Source of the DNA: Cedecea neteri NBRC 105707 = ATCC 33855
GTDB lineage: Bacteria; Pseudomonadota; Gammaproteobacteria; Enterobacterales; Enterobacteriaceae
Direction of reading: 5' to 3'
Length of the DNA: 64,000 nt
Assembly (NCBI RefSeq): GCF_001571265.1
Contig: NZ_BCTL01000038.1
Location: 1 to 64,000 of the forward strand
Part shown: piece after piece, positions 20,981-30,620 of the stretch
How positions within the stretch are numbered: position 1 is the stretch's first letter
Layout of the letters: each line of letters opens with the position of its first letter
Program-made: the position numbers and the translations under genes
Notes under the pieces: model-generated
What the model was told of the DNA's origin: nothing
Database searches by the model: none
Seen by the model: the letters and a program-made list of their open reading frames with translations, nothing else

Positions 20981-22729
20981 ATGTTCATGTCTGAGCCGTT
21001 ACCCAAGGCGACCCGCTGGGGGATTCTGCTGGTGGGGTTTCTTTTAGGCGTGGTGCTGTACCTCACCGAGGGAGACAGGGTGAGTAGCCTCTGGCTGCGA
21101 GGGGATAATCAGGCCCTGTACCTGCGTTCGTTGTCCGTCGTGCTGGCGACGACACTGGCGCTGGTCACCGTGCGTTTCAACGGTCTACGATTTTGGGGAT
21201 TAGTGCTGCTCCCATTGCCGGTTGTGGCGTTGATGAGCGGCTGGGTGAACTGGACGACTCAGGGGCTGGAAAGCTGGAACCGGCACGATATTGTTCAGGG
21301 GTATCTGTGTTCGCTGGCGGCAATGCTGTTTCTGGCCTTACCCTGGCTGCAGGGGCGGCTGCATTCGAACCACGGTTGGGGAGGCTGGCAGGTATTCTAC
21401 GGCCAGCTCTGGCGTAACGGCATTACTCTGTTACTTACCGGGCTGCTGGTGCTCTTTTTCTGGGGCGTGCTGGCGCTTTGGGCCGGGTTATTCAAGCTGG
21501 TAGATATCACCTTCTTCGATCGCCTGTTTTTCAGTTCTTCGGCGTTCGCCTGGATTGCTACCTGTACGACTGCGGCGCTGGCGGTAACGCTTTGCCGTGA
21601 TCAGATTCGGGCTATTAACGCGGTCAAACATTTCTTCAGCGTTTTTGCGACGGGGCTTTTGCCGCTGCTCTCGCTGATCTCTCTGATGTTTTTGGCGACG
21701 CTGCCGGTCGTCGGCCTGGGGTCTATTTCACTGCACTTTTCCTGTAATGCGCTGCTCAACACGCTGACGCTGATGGTGATGGGCACTGCCGCAGTGGCTT
21801 ATCATCCTGAAAGAGAAACGCGACCTTATCCCGCTTTGCTTGATGGCGCGATTAAGCTGACGTTACTGCTGTCGCCGATTTATGCCTTGCTGGCAAGCTA
21901 TGCGCTGTGGCTGCGCGTTTCTTCATACGGCTGGACGCCGACAAGGGTGTATGCAGCGCTGATAACCTTTACCGTGCTGGTATGGGCCTTTGGCTATGTC
22001 GTCACGCTCGTTCGCCAGCGTCGGGAGCTCGTTTTACAGCCGGGTGGCATTAACCGCACGGTGTTTTTGCTGGCGCTGGCCTTGTTGGTCGCGGTGAATT
22101 CTCCGCTTCTGGACCCTTACCGGATAAGCGTTAATAACCAAATGGCGCGTTACCACAGCGGTGTCCTGAAACCCGACAGGCTGAGTATGACCATGCTGCA
22201 ATACGCCGGGCGGCGGGGCTATGATGCGCTTAGCGAGCTGCAAAGAGATCCAGCATTTATCGCCAGCCCTGAGCGCAGAAGGCAACTGGCGATGTTGTTG
22301 AGCAACGGTAAAGCAGGCGGCGCGGCTACGGCGAAGCTTACGGTTGAATCTCTGCGTCAGCGTATCGTGCTGGCGGATAAAAACCGCGTGCCGGAAAACG
22401 CGTGGTGGCAGGCAATGGTAAAAGATGAAAGCTACCAGGCTCGAGAGTGCCTGGATGACGAGGATAAGTGTCTGCTGGTTGGGATGGATCTGAACGGTGA
22501 TGGTCAGGATGAATGGCTGCTGTGCCAGCCGGAAATGAACTACTGCAAAGTTTACGGCAAGTCAGGTGGAAGCTGGAAGGATATCGGCCAGGCCCGGGAT
22601 CTCGATAAAAACCAGATGATGTCAGCGCTGAAGCAGGCCGCTTCTGAAGGAAAACTCACGGCTGCGCCAAAGGTCTGGCAGGACGTAATGGTGCAAGGGC
22701 AGCGTGTCAAAATTGACTATTACCGCTGA
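20981..22729 (+). CDS. yhgE: YhgE, polytopic inner-membrane protein (DUF4153)
   Basis: This protein has 582 residues from the ATG at 20981. About ten hydrophobic helices fill residues 10-375, and a soluble carboxy domain of about 200 residues follows. The soluble part includes an acidic segment DDEDKCLLVGMDLNGDGQDE, which resembles an FG-GAP or EF-hand-like calcium loop. E. coli has the homologue yhgE between pck and hslO, in the same place. Its function is unknown. An earlier ATG at 20972 is only one base from the AAGG ribosome site, so 20981 is preferred; 20987 is also possible. Confidence 0.85.
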   Translation: MFMSEPLPKATRWGILLVGFLLGVVLYLTEGDRVSSLWLRGDNQALYLRSLSVVLATTLALVTVRFNGLRFWGLVLLPLPVVALMSGWVNWTTQGLESWNRHDIVQGYLCSLAAMLFLALPWLQGRLHSNHGWGGWQVFYGQLWRNGITLLLTGLLVLFFWGVLALWAGLFKLVDITFFDRLFFSSSAFAWIATCTTAALAVTLCRDQIRAINAVKHFFSVFATGLLPLLSLISLMFLATLPVVGLGSISLHFSCNALLNTLTLMVMGTAAVAYHPERETRPYPALLDGAIKLTLLLSPIYALLASYALWLRVSSYGWTPTRVYAALITFTVLVWAFGYVVTLVRQRRELVLQPGGINRTVFLLALALLVAVNSPLLDPYRISVNNQMARYHSGVLKPDRLSMTMLQYAGRRGYDALSELQRDPAFIASPERRRQLAMLLSNGKAGGAATAKLTVESLRQRIVLADKNRVPENAWWQAMVKDESYQARECLDDEDKCLLVGMDLNGDGQDEWLLCQPEMNYCKVYGKSGGSWKDIGQARDLDKNQMMSALKQAASEGKLTAAPKVWQDVMVQGQRVKIDYYR

Positions 22730-22732
22730 AAA

Positions 22733-22759
22733 AAAACGCCTCCGGTGAGGAGGCGTTTT
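22733..22759. terminator. Bidirectional terminator between yhgE and hslO
   Basis: CGCCTCC (22737-22743), five-base loop, GGAGGCG (22749-22755), flanked by an A-run and TTTT. It serves both yhgE and hslO. Confidence 0.88.
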
Positions 22760-22774
22760 GCAAATTTCATAAAC

Positions 22775-23653
22775 TTAGTGAACCTGCGGATCTGCCGGGG
22801 AAGCGTTGTTCCGGATCGCCGCAATGTCCATTGAGTCAAAGACATAGTGGCTGCCGCAGTAATCGCAGTTCATGTCGATTTCATTGTCTTCCGCCAGAAT
22901 GCTGTCGATTTCTTCATCCGGCAGCGTACGTAGCGCGTCTGCACAGCGTTCGCGAGAACAGGTGCACTTAAACTCTACGTCCTGCGGATCGTACAGCGTG
23001 ACTTCTTCTTCGTGGTAAAGGCGCCATAACACATCGTTCGCCGGCAGCGTCAGCAGCTCTTCTGCTTTGATGGTTTCGGTCAGCGTGGCCAGATGGTTGA
23101 AGTCGTCGGTTTCCGCGTTCTGCGCCGGCAGAACCTGCAGCAGCATACCGCCTGCCGCCGCTTTACCGTCTACTTCGCCGGTACGAATAAACAGACGAGT
23201 TGGCAACTGCTCGGAACGCATGAAGTAATCTTCCAGGCAGGCAGCCAGCGTATCCCCTTCCAGACCGACCACGCCCTGATAACGCTCGCCTTCGCTTGGG
23301 CTGATGGTGATCACCAGATAGCCGTTACCCACCAGATCTTTTAACGCCGCATCGGCCGGGATCTCACCCTGTACGCGAGCCACGCCGCGCATTTGCTGTT
23401 TGTTATTACCGTTAATCACGGCCAGCGTCATTGGGCCATCGCCCTGGAGCTGAACGGTGATGTCACCGTCAAACTTCAGCGTAGCGGTCAGCAGGCTGGT
23501 GGCAACCAGCAGCTCGCCGAGGATATTTTTGACCGGCTGCGGGTAGTCATGGTTTTCCATGATCTGCTGCCAGGTTTCGGAAACCGTCACCAGCTCGCCG
23601 CGTACGGCGTAGTTTTCAAACAGATAGCGGTGTAGTTGGTCGTGTTGAGTCAT
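22775..23653 (-). CDS. hslO: Hsp33, redox-regulated chaperone
   Basis: Hsp33 (292 residues) is a cytosolic holdase switched on by oxidation. The carboxy zinc centre has the four conserved cysteines, CTC at about 230 and CDYC at about 264. Oxidation releases zinc and unfolds the linker. The second of two in-frame ATGs (23653) is chosen because it is correctly spaced from AGAGAG and gives the E. coli length. The gene follows hslR by 27 bp. Confidence 0.96.
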   Translation of the reverse strand: MTQHDQLHRYLFENYAVRGELVTVSETWQQIMENHDYPQPVKNILGELLVATSLLTATLKFDGDITVQLQGDGPMTLAVINGNNKQQMRGVARVQGEIPADAALKDLVGNGYLVITISPSEGERYQGVVGLEGDTLAACLEDYFMRSEQLPTRLFIRTGEVDGKAAAGGMLLQVLPAQNAETDDFNHLATLTETIKAEELLTLPANDVLWRLYHEEEVTLYDPQDVEFKCTCSRERCADALRTLPDEEIDSILAEDNEIDMNCDYCGSHYVFDSMDIAAIRNNASPADPQVH

Positions 23654-23680
23654 CGTCATCTCTCTTGCTGGTAGGCGGAT

Positions 23681-24082
23681 TTACGCTTCGCCACCGTGTT
23701 TAAATTTCATCAAATCTCGCCGCTCTTTTTTATCCGGGCGGCGATCGGGGTGGGGCATGGTTAGCGCGTTCATTTTGCGTGCCAGCGCCACTTTTTCCCG
23801 TTTGGCGATACTTTCCGCCGTTTCTTCATAAAGCTGAGTGGCTTCCGTGGCCGGCCTGCGCTGCCCGGTAATCGCGAGTACGTTAACGGTGCGTTCGTCA
23901 TTGCCCTGGCGCAGCGTGAGAACCGCGTTCAGTTCAACCAGTTTACTGGGTTTGCTGCGCTGGCCGTTGTAGTGCACTTTTCCGCCTTCAATCATTTCCC
24001 GCGCCACGGCCCGGGTTTTATAAAAGCGTGCTGCCCACAGCCATTTATCCAGGCGTACACCTTCGGCTGCTTTTTCTTTCAT
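23681..24082 (-). CDS. hslR: Hsp15, ribosome-associated heat-shock protein
   Basis: Hsp15 (133 residues, as in E. coli) has an S4 RNA-binding domain at about 9-70 (VRLDKWLWAARFYKTRAVAREMIEGGKVHYNG). It binds free 50S subunits that carry stalled nascent chains. The basic carboxy tail is typical. It lies nine bases after yrfG in the yrfG-hslR-hslO cluster. Confidence 0.96.
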   Translation of the reverse strand: MKEKAAEGVRLDKWLWAARFYKTRAVAREMIEGGKVHYNGQRSKPSKLVELNAVLTLRQGNDERTVNVLAITGQRRPATEATQLYEETAESIAKREKVALARKMNALTMPHPDRRPDKKERRDLMKFKHGGEA

Positions 24083-24091
24083 TACGCCCCC

Positions 24092-24763
24092 TTAAACGGA
24101 AAGCGATGGGATCAGGCTGCGGTAATCGCTAAGGCCAGGATGGCGCTCAAACGTTTTTTCCGCTTCGCCGGAATCCGGGTTGAGGACGCCGAAGCAGTAG
24201 CGAATGCCAAATGTCGCTGCGGCATCAAGAATCGCTTCGCTGTCGTCGATAAATACCGTTCTGGCCGCGTCGAACCCGGTATGTCCGGCTACCGCCTGCC
24301 ATAAACGTTGATCTTCTTTCGGATAACCAAATGTGTGGGTAGAAAGCAATAAATCAAGGTGCTGACCCAAACCCGTATGCTCAAGCTTCACCGCCAGATT
24401 GTGCGGGTGCGCGTTGGTGAGCAAAATTCGGCGCTTGCCGCTGGCTTTGGCTGCCTCAAGAAACGGCACTGTGTCTTCACGTAGCGCGGCTTTTGGCCCC
24501 TGCTCGGTGGTCATGGCACAGATATCCAGCCCGAGGCGCTCGCTCCAGTAATCGAGACAGTACCAGTTTAGCGTATGCTGCACGGCGTGGTATTCGCGGG
24601 AAATCAGTTGATGCGCTTCCTGCAGCGGAATGCCGCGCTGAAGGCTAATGGTTTCCGGTACCAGCTTTTTCCAGAAATGGTTATCAAAGGCCAGGTCCAA
24701 CAGGGTCCCGTCCATATCCAGCAGCAGGGTGTCCACGTCCTGCCAGGCGATAGCACCAGACAT
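24092..24763 (-). CDS. yrfG: YrfG, HAD-family purine nucleotidase
   Basis: This 223-residue HAD hydrolase has motif I DMDGT (Asp16, Asp18), motif II LLTNAH, and the late motif FIDDSEAILDAA. E. coli YrfG hydrolyses GMP and IMP in vitro. It is part of the minus-strand cluster with hslR and hslO, downstream of igaA. Confidence 0.93.
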   Translation of the reverse strand: MSGAIAWQDVDTLLLDMDGTLLDLAFDNHFWKKLVPETISLQRGIPLQEAHQLISREYHAVQHTLNWYCLDYWSERLGLDICAMTTEQGPKAALREDTVPFLEAAKASGKRRILLTNAHPHNLAVKLEHTGLGQHLDLLLSTHTFGYPKEDQRLWQAVAGHTGFDAARTVFIDDSEAILDAAATFGIRYCFGVLNPDSGEAEKTFERHPGLSDYRSLIPSLSV

Positions 24764-24837
24764 AGCTTTAGTCTCGATTGAGGAGAAATAGCGTACCAGG
24801 GTAGCACAACCCGGTACGCAAAGTTTACCCGTAGCGG

Positions 24838-26973
24838 CTACTTGAGCGGCGAGGGCGGGGTCAGTGTTGGGTTGAGGCAGCTATCATAATAGCGCTGAAT
24901 TTCAGCCAGACGAGTGCTGGCACGGCGATAACGAGTCACCGCCAGAACGCCGTTTATTGCCGCGCAGGCCAGCATCGCGATCAGCATCAGAGAAATACCG
25001 ATGTAGCTCCAGAGGCTGTGTGTATCGGAGATCCGATGCAGGGTGACGTGCTGTGTACCGTTGGCGTCCGTGTAGATGCCGGTGATGATCCCTTCGGCGT
25101 GGAACGGCGTTTGCAGCAGCATTTCCGCCAGCCGTTGGAATTCGGTCCACTGTTCCTGGGCCGGGAAGTCATACAGCGACATTGGCGGCAGCGGCTGGTC
25201 CACAAGGTCGCCACCTTCATCGTTGATGATGATGTAGCCGCTAGGCGCCGGGCTGTTTAACGACTGCGCGGCGCGGGCGGTTTCACGGATAAAGAATGGC
25301 GCGGTTGAGGTGGTCACCAGGTTATCCAACGACTCGGCGCTAACCGGCCGTAGAAGGACATTCACCCCGGTCAGTTTTCCTGAATCCGCGCGCTTAATCA
25401 GGGAATCCCAGTCTTTAGTGTTGCCCAGGTTCACTAGCGCATTTTTCAGGCGCACACACTCTTCCTCTGCGGTGCACAGCGCCTGCGTTTTTTTCACAAT
25501 CCCGGCAAAATCATCCAGCAGGACCATGCCTGACTTCTGAATGGCGTCCGCGAGCTGCGGGTTTACCTTGCTGTCGGCTTCTCCACCCTGAGGATGGATT
25601 TGCCCGCTGACGGCTTTGGTCAGGGCGACCGCCTTGTCCATGATTTCAGACTCCGGCAAGGGCAGAGGACGTGCGTTATTCCAAATAATTTGTGAGCAGT
25701 CGAATGGGGTGAACGGGAAATTTTGGCGCGCGTGATAACCGCCAGGCGTTTGAATATTACACATCCCCGTGCCGTTAACTCTCAGCGTATCGCCGACCTG
25801 CAGCTTGTATCTGGCGAGGTCCTCAACGCTGGTGGCTTCAATGGACTGAGCGCCCTTTAACCATGAAGCGCTGAGCTTGATAGGCATTTCCAGCGGCACC
25901 CAAATAGTCATCATCAGCAGAACCAGCAGCGCACCCGCGGCAATCAGGAGGTTACGCACCCAGTGCTGTAGCGGGAAGTTACGCACTTCATCATGGAGTG
26001 AAAGGAAACGCCCCTGACGCACCACATGGCGGTCAAGGTAGATATCAATGTCGGTTTTCTGTCCCAAATCCTGCGCCACAAAAGGCTGCCAGTGCGGTGG
26101 ATAAACCAGGTCGATAATCCCCAGGGAGATATTGTTCATCTGGTCCTGGTTGGACTCGCCGAACAGCCCCCAACGTTTAGGGGTGCCGCGCAGGCAATGG
26201 ATTTCGCGCAAGGCTGTTTTTGCAGGAGGGGCAAACAGGCCCCACAATCCGGCGGCAATCAGCAAAACGGCACCGCCAATTAACCAGGGCAGGAACACTG
26301 GCGGCGTGACGAGACTCAGGAACAGCATGATAAAAGCGATGCAAATAAGTGCGGCTTCACGCACGCCGTCGGGGCGGCTCAGGGAATACTCTTCCTGGGT
26401 TTCCTGGCGAATGTTCAGCAGCTCTATTTGCTCGCTTTCTTCGCCCCGGATGGATGCCTGGGTGCCGGAGTAGCCTTCCAGAGCATACTGCTGCGTGTCC
26501 AGCGTATCGTTTTGCAGCGTATTGCCATTGAGCGAAATGACCAGCGGGATGCTGCTCGTGCGGATAAGCTCTACGTCGTTATCGTTGGTGATGTATTGTT
26601 CCCAGAACGGCGGCAAATGTACTTCAATAGAATCAAGATAATAACGCCATTTATTAGCGTCATCGGCAGAGAGGCCGTAGCGAGTGATTGACCGTGTCAG
26701 GGAGAAAACCGTGTTGCTTTGCGCGGTGAGCGTTAACCTTGGCGGTGGATTGCTTGCGCCCGAAGGGCCGATCAGTTCCTGGGAACGCGAATAGCGCTCG
26801 AGATAATTTTCGACAGCAATACGCTCTTCTGGAGCCAGTTTACGCGTGGTGGCACCGGAGAAGGAACGATCGTGCGAAACCTGGGCACGCAGCCTCAGGC
26901 TTCGCCATATCAGCCATCCGGCAATCAGTATGCAGGCCAGCATAGCAGCTAACAGAAATAATAAGGTGCTCAT
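24838..26973 (-). CDS. igaA: IgaA (YrfF), membrane inhibitor of the Rcs phosphorelay
   Basis: IgaA (711 residues from the ATG at 26973) holds the Rcs envelope-stress system off by contact with RcsD, and RcsF relieves it. There is one amino-terminal helix (about 3-22), a cytoplasmic region, paired helices near 205-245, one near 340-360, a periplasmic domain with cysteines (GTGMCNIQT, PFDCSQ, CTAEEECVR), and a last helix near 655-680. An earlier TTG would add six residues not expected for the family. Confidence 0.94.
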   Translation of the reverse strand: MSTLLFLLAAMLACILIAGWLIWRSLRLRAQVSHDRSFSGATTRKLAPEERIAVENYLERYSRSQELIGPSGASNPPPRLTLTAQSNTVFSLTRSITRYGLSADDANKWRYYLDSIEVHLPPFWEQYITNDNDVELIRTSSIPLVISLNGNTLQNDTLDTQQYALEGYSGTQASIRGEESEQIELLNIRQETQEEYSLSRPDGVREAALICIAFIMLFLSLVTPPVFLPWLIGGAVLLIAAGLWGLFAPPAKTALREIHCLRGTPKRWGLFGESNQDQMNNISLGIIDLVYPPHWQPFVAQDLGQKTDIDIYLDRHVVRQGRFLSLHDEVRNFPLQHWVRNLLIAAGALLVLLMMTIWVPLEMPIKLSASWLKGAQSIEATSVEDLARYKLQVGDTLRVNGTGMCNIQTPGGYHARQNFPFTPFDCSQIIWNNARPLPLPESEIMDKAVALTKAVSGQIHPQGGEADSKVNPQLADAIQKSGMVLLDDFAGIVKKTQALCTAEEECVRLKNALVNLGNTKDWDSLIKRADSGKLTGVNVLLRPVSAESLDNLVTTSTAPFFIRETARAAQSLNSPAPSGYIIINDEGGDLVDQPLPPMSLYDFPAQEQWTEFQRLAEMLLQTPFHAEGIITGIYTDANGTQHVTLHRISDTHSLWSYIGISLMLIAMLACAAINGVLAVTRYRRASTRLAEIQRYYDSCLNPTLTPPSPLK

Positions 26974-27256
26974 GCTTTCCCCATCAAACAATCGTCTTTT
27001 TCATCAAACTCGGCAAAAGATCGGCCTTTCAAAAGGTTAAGAAGCCAGAAGTCATTATCGGCAGGTAAAGCTGCAAACTTGAGCTGTTTTTAAGGCGACC
27101 AGCCTACAGTAACACAATGTTAGCAAAGCGACTTCGTCTGAAATACAAGTAAATTCCTATTCAATAGTACCCGCCTTGACAGGGGGCTGCATTACGTGTT
27201 TTGGCTCAATAGAAGTTACAAAAATGTAAATAATAGCCAATGCTCGTTGCACGATA

Positions 27257-27274
27257 TGTGCGGCATGCCGCACA
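27257..27274. promoter_or_regulatory. Perfect 18-bp palindrome upstream of nudE
   Basis: TGTGCGGCATGCCGCACA is its own reverse complement over 18 bp. Its centre lies about 43 bp before the nudE start in the 335-bp igaA-nudE gap (26974-27308). A palindrome without a loop suggests a dimeric DNA-binding protein rather than a terminator. I recognise no known consensus. The rest of this gap shows no ORF. Confidence 0.6.
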
Positions 27275-27308
27275 ATAACTTACCTCTTTCACTGTTGATC
27301 CCGGCCAC

Positions 27309-27869
27309 ATGAGCAAATCACTAACTAAACCAACGATTTTACATGTAGAAACAGTGGCGCGTTCGCGACTGTTTAATGTCGAAACGGTGGATCTGGAATT
27401 TAGCAATGGCGTTCGCCGCGTCTACGAGCGAATGAAGCCGTCTTCCCGTGAGGCGGTGATGATCGTGCCTATTGTTGATAACCACCTGATCTTAATCCGT
27501 GAATACGCTGTTGGCACAGAATCCTATGAACTAGGGTTCTCTAAAGGGTTGATCGACCCAGGCGAAACGGTGTTTGAGGCCGCTAACCGCGAGCTGAAAG
27601 AAGAAGTAGGTTTTGGTGCGAACCAACTGACGTTTCTGAAAAAGCTGACGATGGCACCGTCCTATTTCTCGAGCAAAATGAACATTGTAATTGCAGAAGA
27701 TCTGTATCCCGAATCCCTGGAAGGGGATGAGCCGGAAGAACTACCGCAGGTGAGGTGGCCGCTGGCGAAAATGATGGATTTGCTCAATGAAGATGATTTC
27801 AGCGAGGCGCGTAACGTCAGCGCATTGTTCCTGGTTCGGGAATGGTTAAGACAGCAGGGCAGGCTGTAA
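27309..27869 (+). CDS. nudE: NudE, ADP-sugar/NADH Nudix hydrolase
   Basis: NudE (186 residues) hydrolyses ADP-ribose, Ap3A and NADH. The Nudix box GX5EX7REUXEEXGU is present as GLIDPGETVFEAANRELKEE followed by VGF (residues about 80-102). It stands alone between igaA and mrcA, both on the other strand. Confidence 0.95.
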   Translation: MSKSLTKPTILHVETVARSRLFNVETVDLEFSNGVRRVYERMKPSSREAVMIVPIVDNHLILIREYAVGTESYELGFSKGLIDPGETVFEAANRELKEEVGFGANQLTFLKKLTMAPSYFSSKMNIVIAEDLYPESLEGDEPEELPQVRWPLAKMMDLLNEDDFSEARNVSALFLVREWLRQQGRL

Positions 27870-27887
27870 ATCTGACTGCATAAGAAT

Positions 27888-27920
27888 GAAAAAGGGCCGC
27901 TAAGCGGCCCTTTGTTATTT
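27888..27920. terminator. Bidirectional terminator between nudE and mrcA
   Basis: AAAGGGCCGC (27891-27900), loop TAA, GCGGCCCTTT (27904-27913), followed by GTTATTTT, with A-runs upstream. It is a strong intrinsic terminator for both genes. Confidence 0.9.
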
Positions 27921-27928
27921 TGCCTGGG

Positions 27929-30481
27929 TTAGAACAGCTCGTGCTCTTCCCCGTTATCGATAAGCGTCGTGCCTACCTCATGCACGGCTTGCTGCGTAGG
28001 CTGCGTGCCTTCGATGAAATACTCTTCACGACTGTTGCCGCCGTTGGCTAACTGGCCGGTACTCCGGTCAATATTGACGGTGACAATCCCTGGCGGTGGC
28101 GCCATCGGATCTTCTGGCACGCCTGACAGCGCAATTTTCATGAAATCATCCCAGGCTGGCTGGGCGCTCTTCGCGCCGCCTTCGTAGCCGGAGATCTGAT
28201 CTTTAATTGCGCCTGACGCAGTGGTGCGGCCAAGGTCGCGGCGATGATCGTCGAACCCAATCCAGACTGACGTGACAACGCCCGGGCCGTAGCCTGAGAA
28301 CCAGGCATCTTTCGAACTGTTGGTTGTCCCGGTTTTGCCGCCGATATCCCGGCGCTTCAAATCACGGCCTGCTCGCCAGCCCGTTCCCTGCCAGCCCGGT
28401 TCACCATAAATGTTGCTGTTAAGCGCACTTTTGATCAGGAACGCCAATGGGGTGTTGATCACATGCGGCGCATACTCCTCGCCCTGTGCTTTTGCCACCA
28501 GAGCGCTGTTGGCCTGCTCTAACTGCGGCATTGGTACGTTGCTGTTCTGCGGCGTTTGCGAGACGGCAACGTCTTCTACATCCTGGTTTTCCAGTACCGT
28601 TGATTTCGGCGTGTCGCCATAGATAACCGGAATATCACAGCTGGCGCAGGCAACTTTGGGCTTCGTCTCAAACACGGTATTCCCTACGTCATCGACAATT
28701 TTGGTGATGTAGTAAGGATCTACCAGGAAGCCGCCGTTTGCCATGACGGAGTAACCGCGGGCAACCTGCATTGGCGTAAATGAGGCAGAGCCCAGCGCCA
28801 GTGATTCGGTATGAACAATGTTTGCTGCAGGGAAGCCAAAGCGCTGCAGATATTCTGCGGCATAATCGACGCCCATCGCTCGCATCGCACGTACCATCAC
28901 CACGTTCTTGGATTCGCCCAGCCCCTGACGTAGACGGATTGGTCCGGCGTATTGTGCCGGAGAGTTCTTCGGCCGCCAGTCGGAGCCCGCCCCGGCATCC
29001 CAGCGTGAAATCGGCACATCATTCAGAATGCTTGCCAGCGTCAGGCCTTTGTCCATTGCCGCGGTATACAGGAAAGGTTTGATGTTTGAACCTACCTGAC
29101 GCAGCGCCTGGGTCGCACGGTTGAACTTGCTTTGGTTAAAGTCAAAGCCGCCGACCAGCGCCAGCACGGCGCCATCGTGTGGATTGAGCGAAACCAGCGC
29201 GGAGTTAACGTCAGGCACCTGGCTAAGCCACCAGGCATCATCCACTTTGCGTACCCAAATTTGCTGGCCAGCCTGTACCACGTCGGTGACTTTGCGTGGC
29301 GTAGCGCCTTGCGCGGTGTCGGATCGATACGGGCGTGCCCAACGCATGCCTTCCATCCCCAGCGAAACGGAACTGCCGTCAGCCAGCATTGCCGTTGCTT
29401 CGTCAGGCACGGCGCGGGTGACAACCGCCGGGAACAATGGCCCGTAGACCGGAAGGTTTTTCAGCGAGTCGGTGATTTTTTTCTTATCCCAGGCGCTTTC
29501 TCCCACTTTCCACAGCACATTAGACGGGCCGCGGTAACCGTGGCGCATATCGTAGGCCATGACGTTGTTGCGAACGGCATCCTGGGCGCCTTGCTGAATT
29601 TTACGGCTCAGCGTGGTGTAAACCTTGTAGCCATCTTCGTAGGCTTTGTCGCCGTAACGGGCGACCATGTCCTGCCGCACCAGCTCAGAGAGGTATGGCG
29701 CGGAGAAGGCAATCTCAGGCGTGTGATAGCTGGCGTCAATCGGCTGACTGCGGGCTTCATCGTACTGGCTTTGGCTGATGTAACCTTCGCTCAGCATGCG
29801 CGACAGTACTACGTTGCGGCGCGCCGTTGAACGATCCATGGAATAAAGCGGGTTAAAGGTTGACGGTGCTTTAGGCAGCCCGGCAATTACCGCAATCTCG
29901 CTCAGGGTCAGCTGATCGACCGTTTTGCCAAAGTAAACCTGTGCGGCGGCACCCACACCATAGGCGCGGTAGCCGAGATAGATTTTGTTCAGGTAAAGCT
30001 CAAGGATCTCGTCTTTGTTCAGCATCTGCTCGATGCGGACGGCAAGAAACGCTTCCTTAATTTTACGCATCAGGGTGCGTTCCGGACTCAGGAAGAAGTT
30101 ACGTGCCAGCTGCTGCGTAATGGTACTTGCGCCCTGAGAGGCATGGCCCGAGAACAGCGCCACGCTTGCTGCACGGAAGATGCCCACCGGGTCAACGCCG
30201 TGGTGCTCGTAAAAGCGGCTGTCTTCTGTCGCGATAAACGCCTTTACCATCACCGGGGGGATCTGGTTCAGGGTCAGGGGAATACGACGTTTCTCGCCGT
30301 ACTGAGCAATCAGCTCGCCGTCAGCGCTGTAAACCTGCATCGGAATCTGCAGTCGCACATCTCTTAATGTCGCCACGTCGGGCAGCTGGGGCTCAATGTA
30401 TTTGTATAGACCGTAAATCGAGCCAGCTCCCAGCAGAACGCAACAGACTGCAAGGATTAATAAATACTTTACGAACTTCAC
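27929..30481 (-). CDS. mrcA: PBP1a, bifunctional peptidoglycan synthase
   Basis: PBP1a (850 residues) polymerises and crosslinks peptidoglycan. A single membrane anchor lies at about 5-25. The GT51 domain has EDSRFYEHHGVD and QGASTITQQLARN. The transpeptidase has SNIKPF (active Ser), SLALG-type and KTGT (GGKTGTTNSSKDAW) motifs. The start is a GTG at 30481, preceded by GGGA eight bases upstream; it gives the E. coli length. An upstream TTG would add eight residues. It is divergent from hofM. Confidence 0.96.
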   Translation of the reverse strand: MKFVKYLLILAVCCVLLGAGSIYGLYKYIEPQLPDVATLRDVRLQIPMQVYSADGELIAQYGEKRRIPLTLNQIPPVMVKAFIATEDSRFYEHHGVDPVGIFRAASVALFSGHASQGASTITQQLARNFFLSPERTLMRKIKEAFLAVRIEQMLNKDEILELYLNKIYLGYRAYGVGAAAQVYFGKTVDQLTLSEIAVIAGLPKAPSTFNPLYSMDRSTARRNVVLSRMLSEGYISQSQYDEARSQPIDASYHTPEIAFSAPYLSELVRQDMVARYGDKAYEDGYKVYTTLSRKIQQGAQDAVRNNVMAYDMRHGYRGPSNVLWKVGESAWDKKKITDSLKNLPVYGPLFPAVVTRAVPDEATAMLADGSSVSLGMEGMRWARPYRSDTAQGATPRKVTDVVQAGQQIWVRKVDDAWWLSQVPDVNSALVSLNPHDGAVLALVGGFDFNQSKFNRATQALRQVGSNIKPFLYTAAMDKGLTLASILNDVPISRWDAGAGSDWRPKNSPAQYAGPIRLRQGLGESKNVVMVRAMRAMGVDYAAEYLQRFGFPAANIVHTESLALGSASFTPMQVARGYSVMANGGFLVDPYYITKIVDDVGNTVFETKPKVACASCDIPVIYGDTPKSTVLENQDVEDVAVSQTPQNSNVPMPQLEQANSALVAKAQGEEYAPHVINTPLAFLIKSALNSNIYGEPGWQGTGWRAGRDLKRRDIGGKTGTTNSSKDAWFSGYGPGVVTSVWIGFDDHRRDLGRTTASGAIKDQISGYEGGAKSAQPAWDDFMKIALSGVPEDPMAPPPGIVTVNIDRSTGQLANGGNSREEYFIEGTQPTQQAVHEVGTTLIDNGEEHELF

Positions 30482-30620
30482 CTTAAATTTCCCATCAGGT
30501 TTCAATTGGGCAGTTTCTAAACAACCGCGCGGTAGTATAAAGGCAAGCCAGGAGCTTTGATATACCCGTTACTGTTTCGGGGTCAGGGCTGTTCATCATC
30601 CGGATAAGGAGATCGAAACC

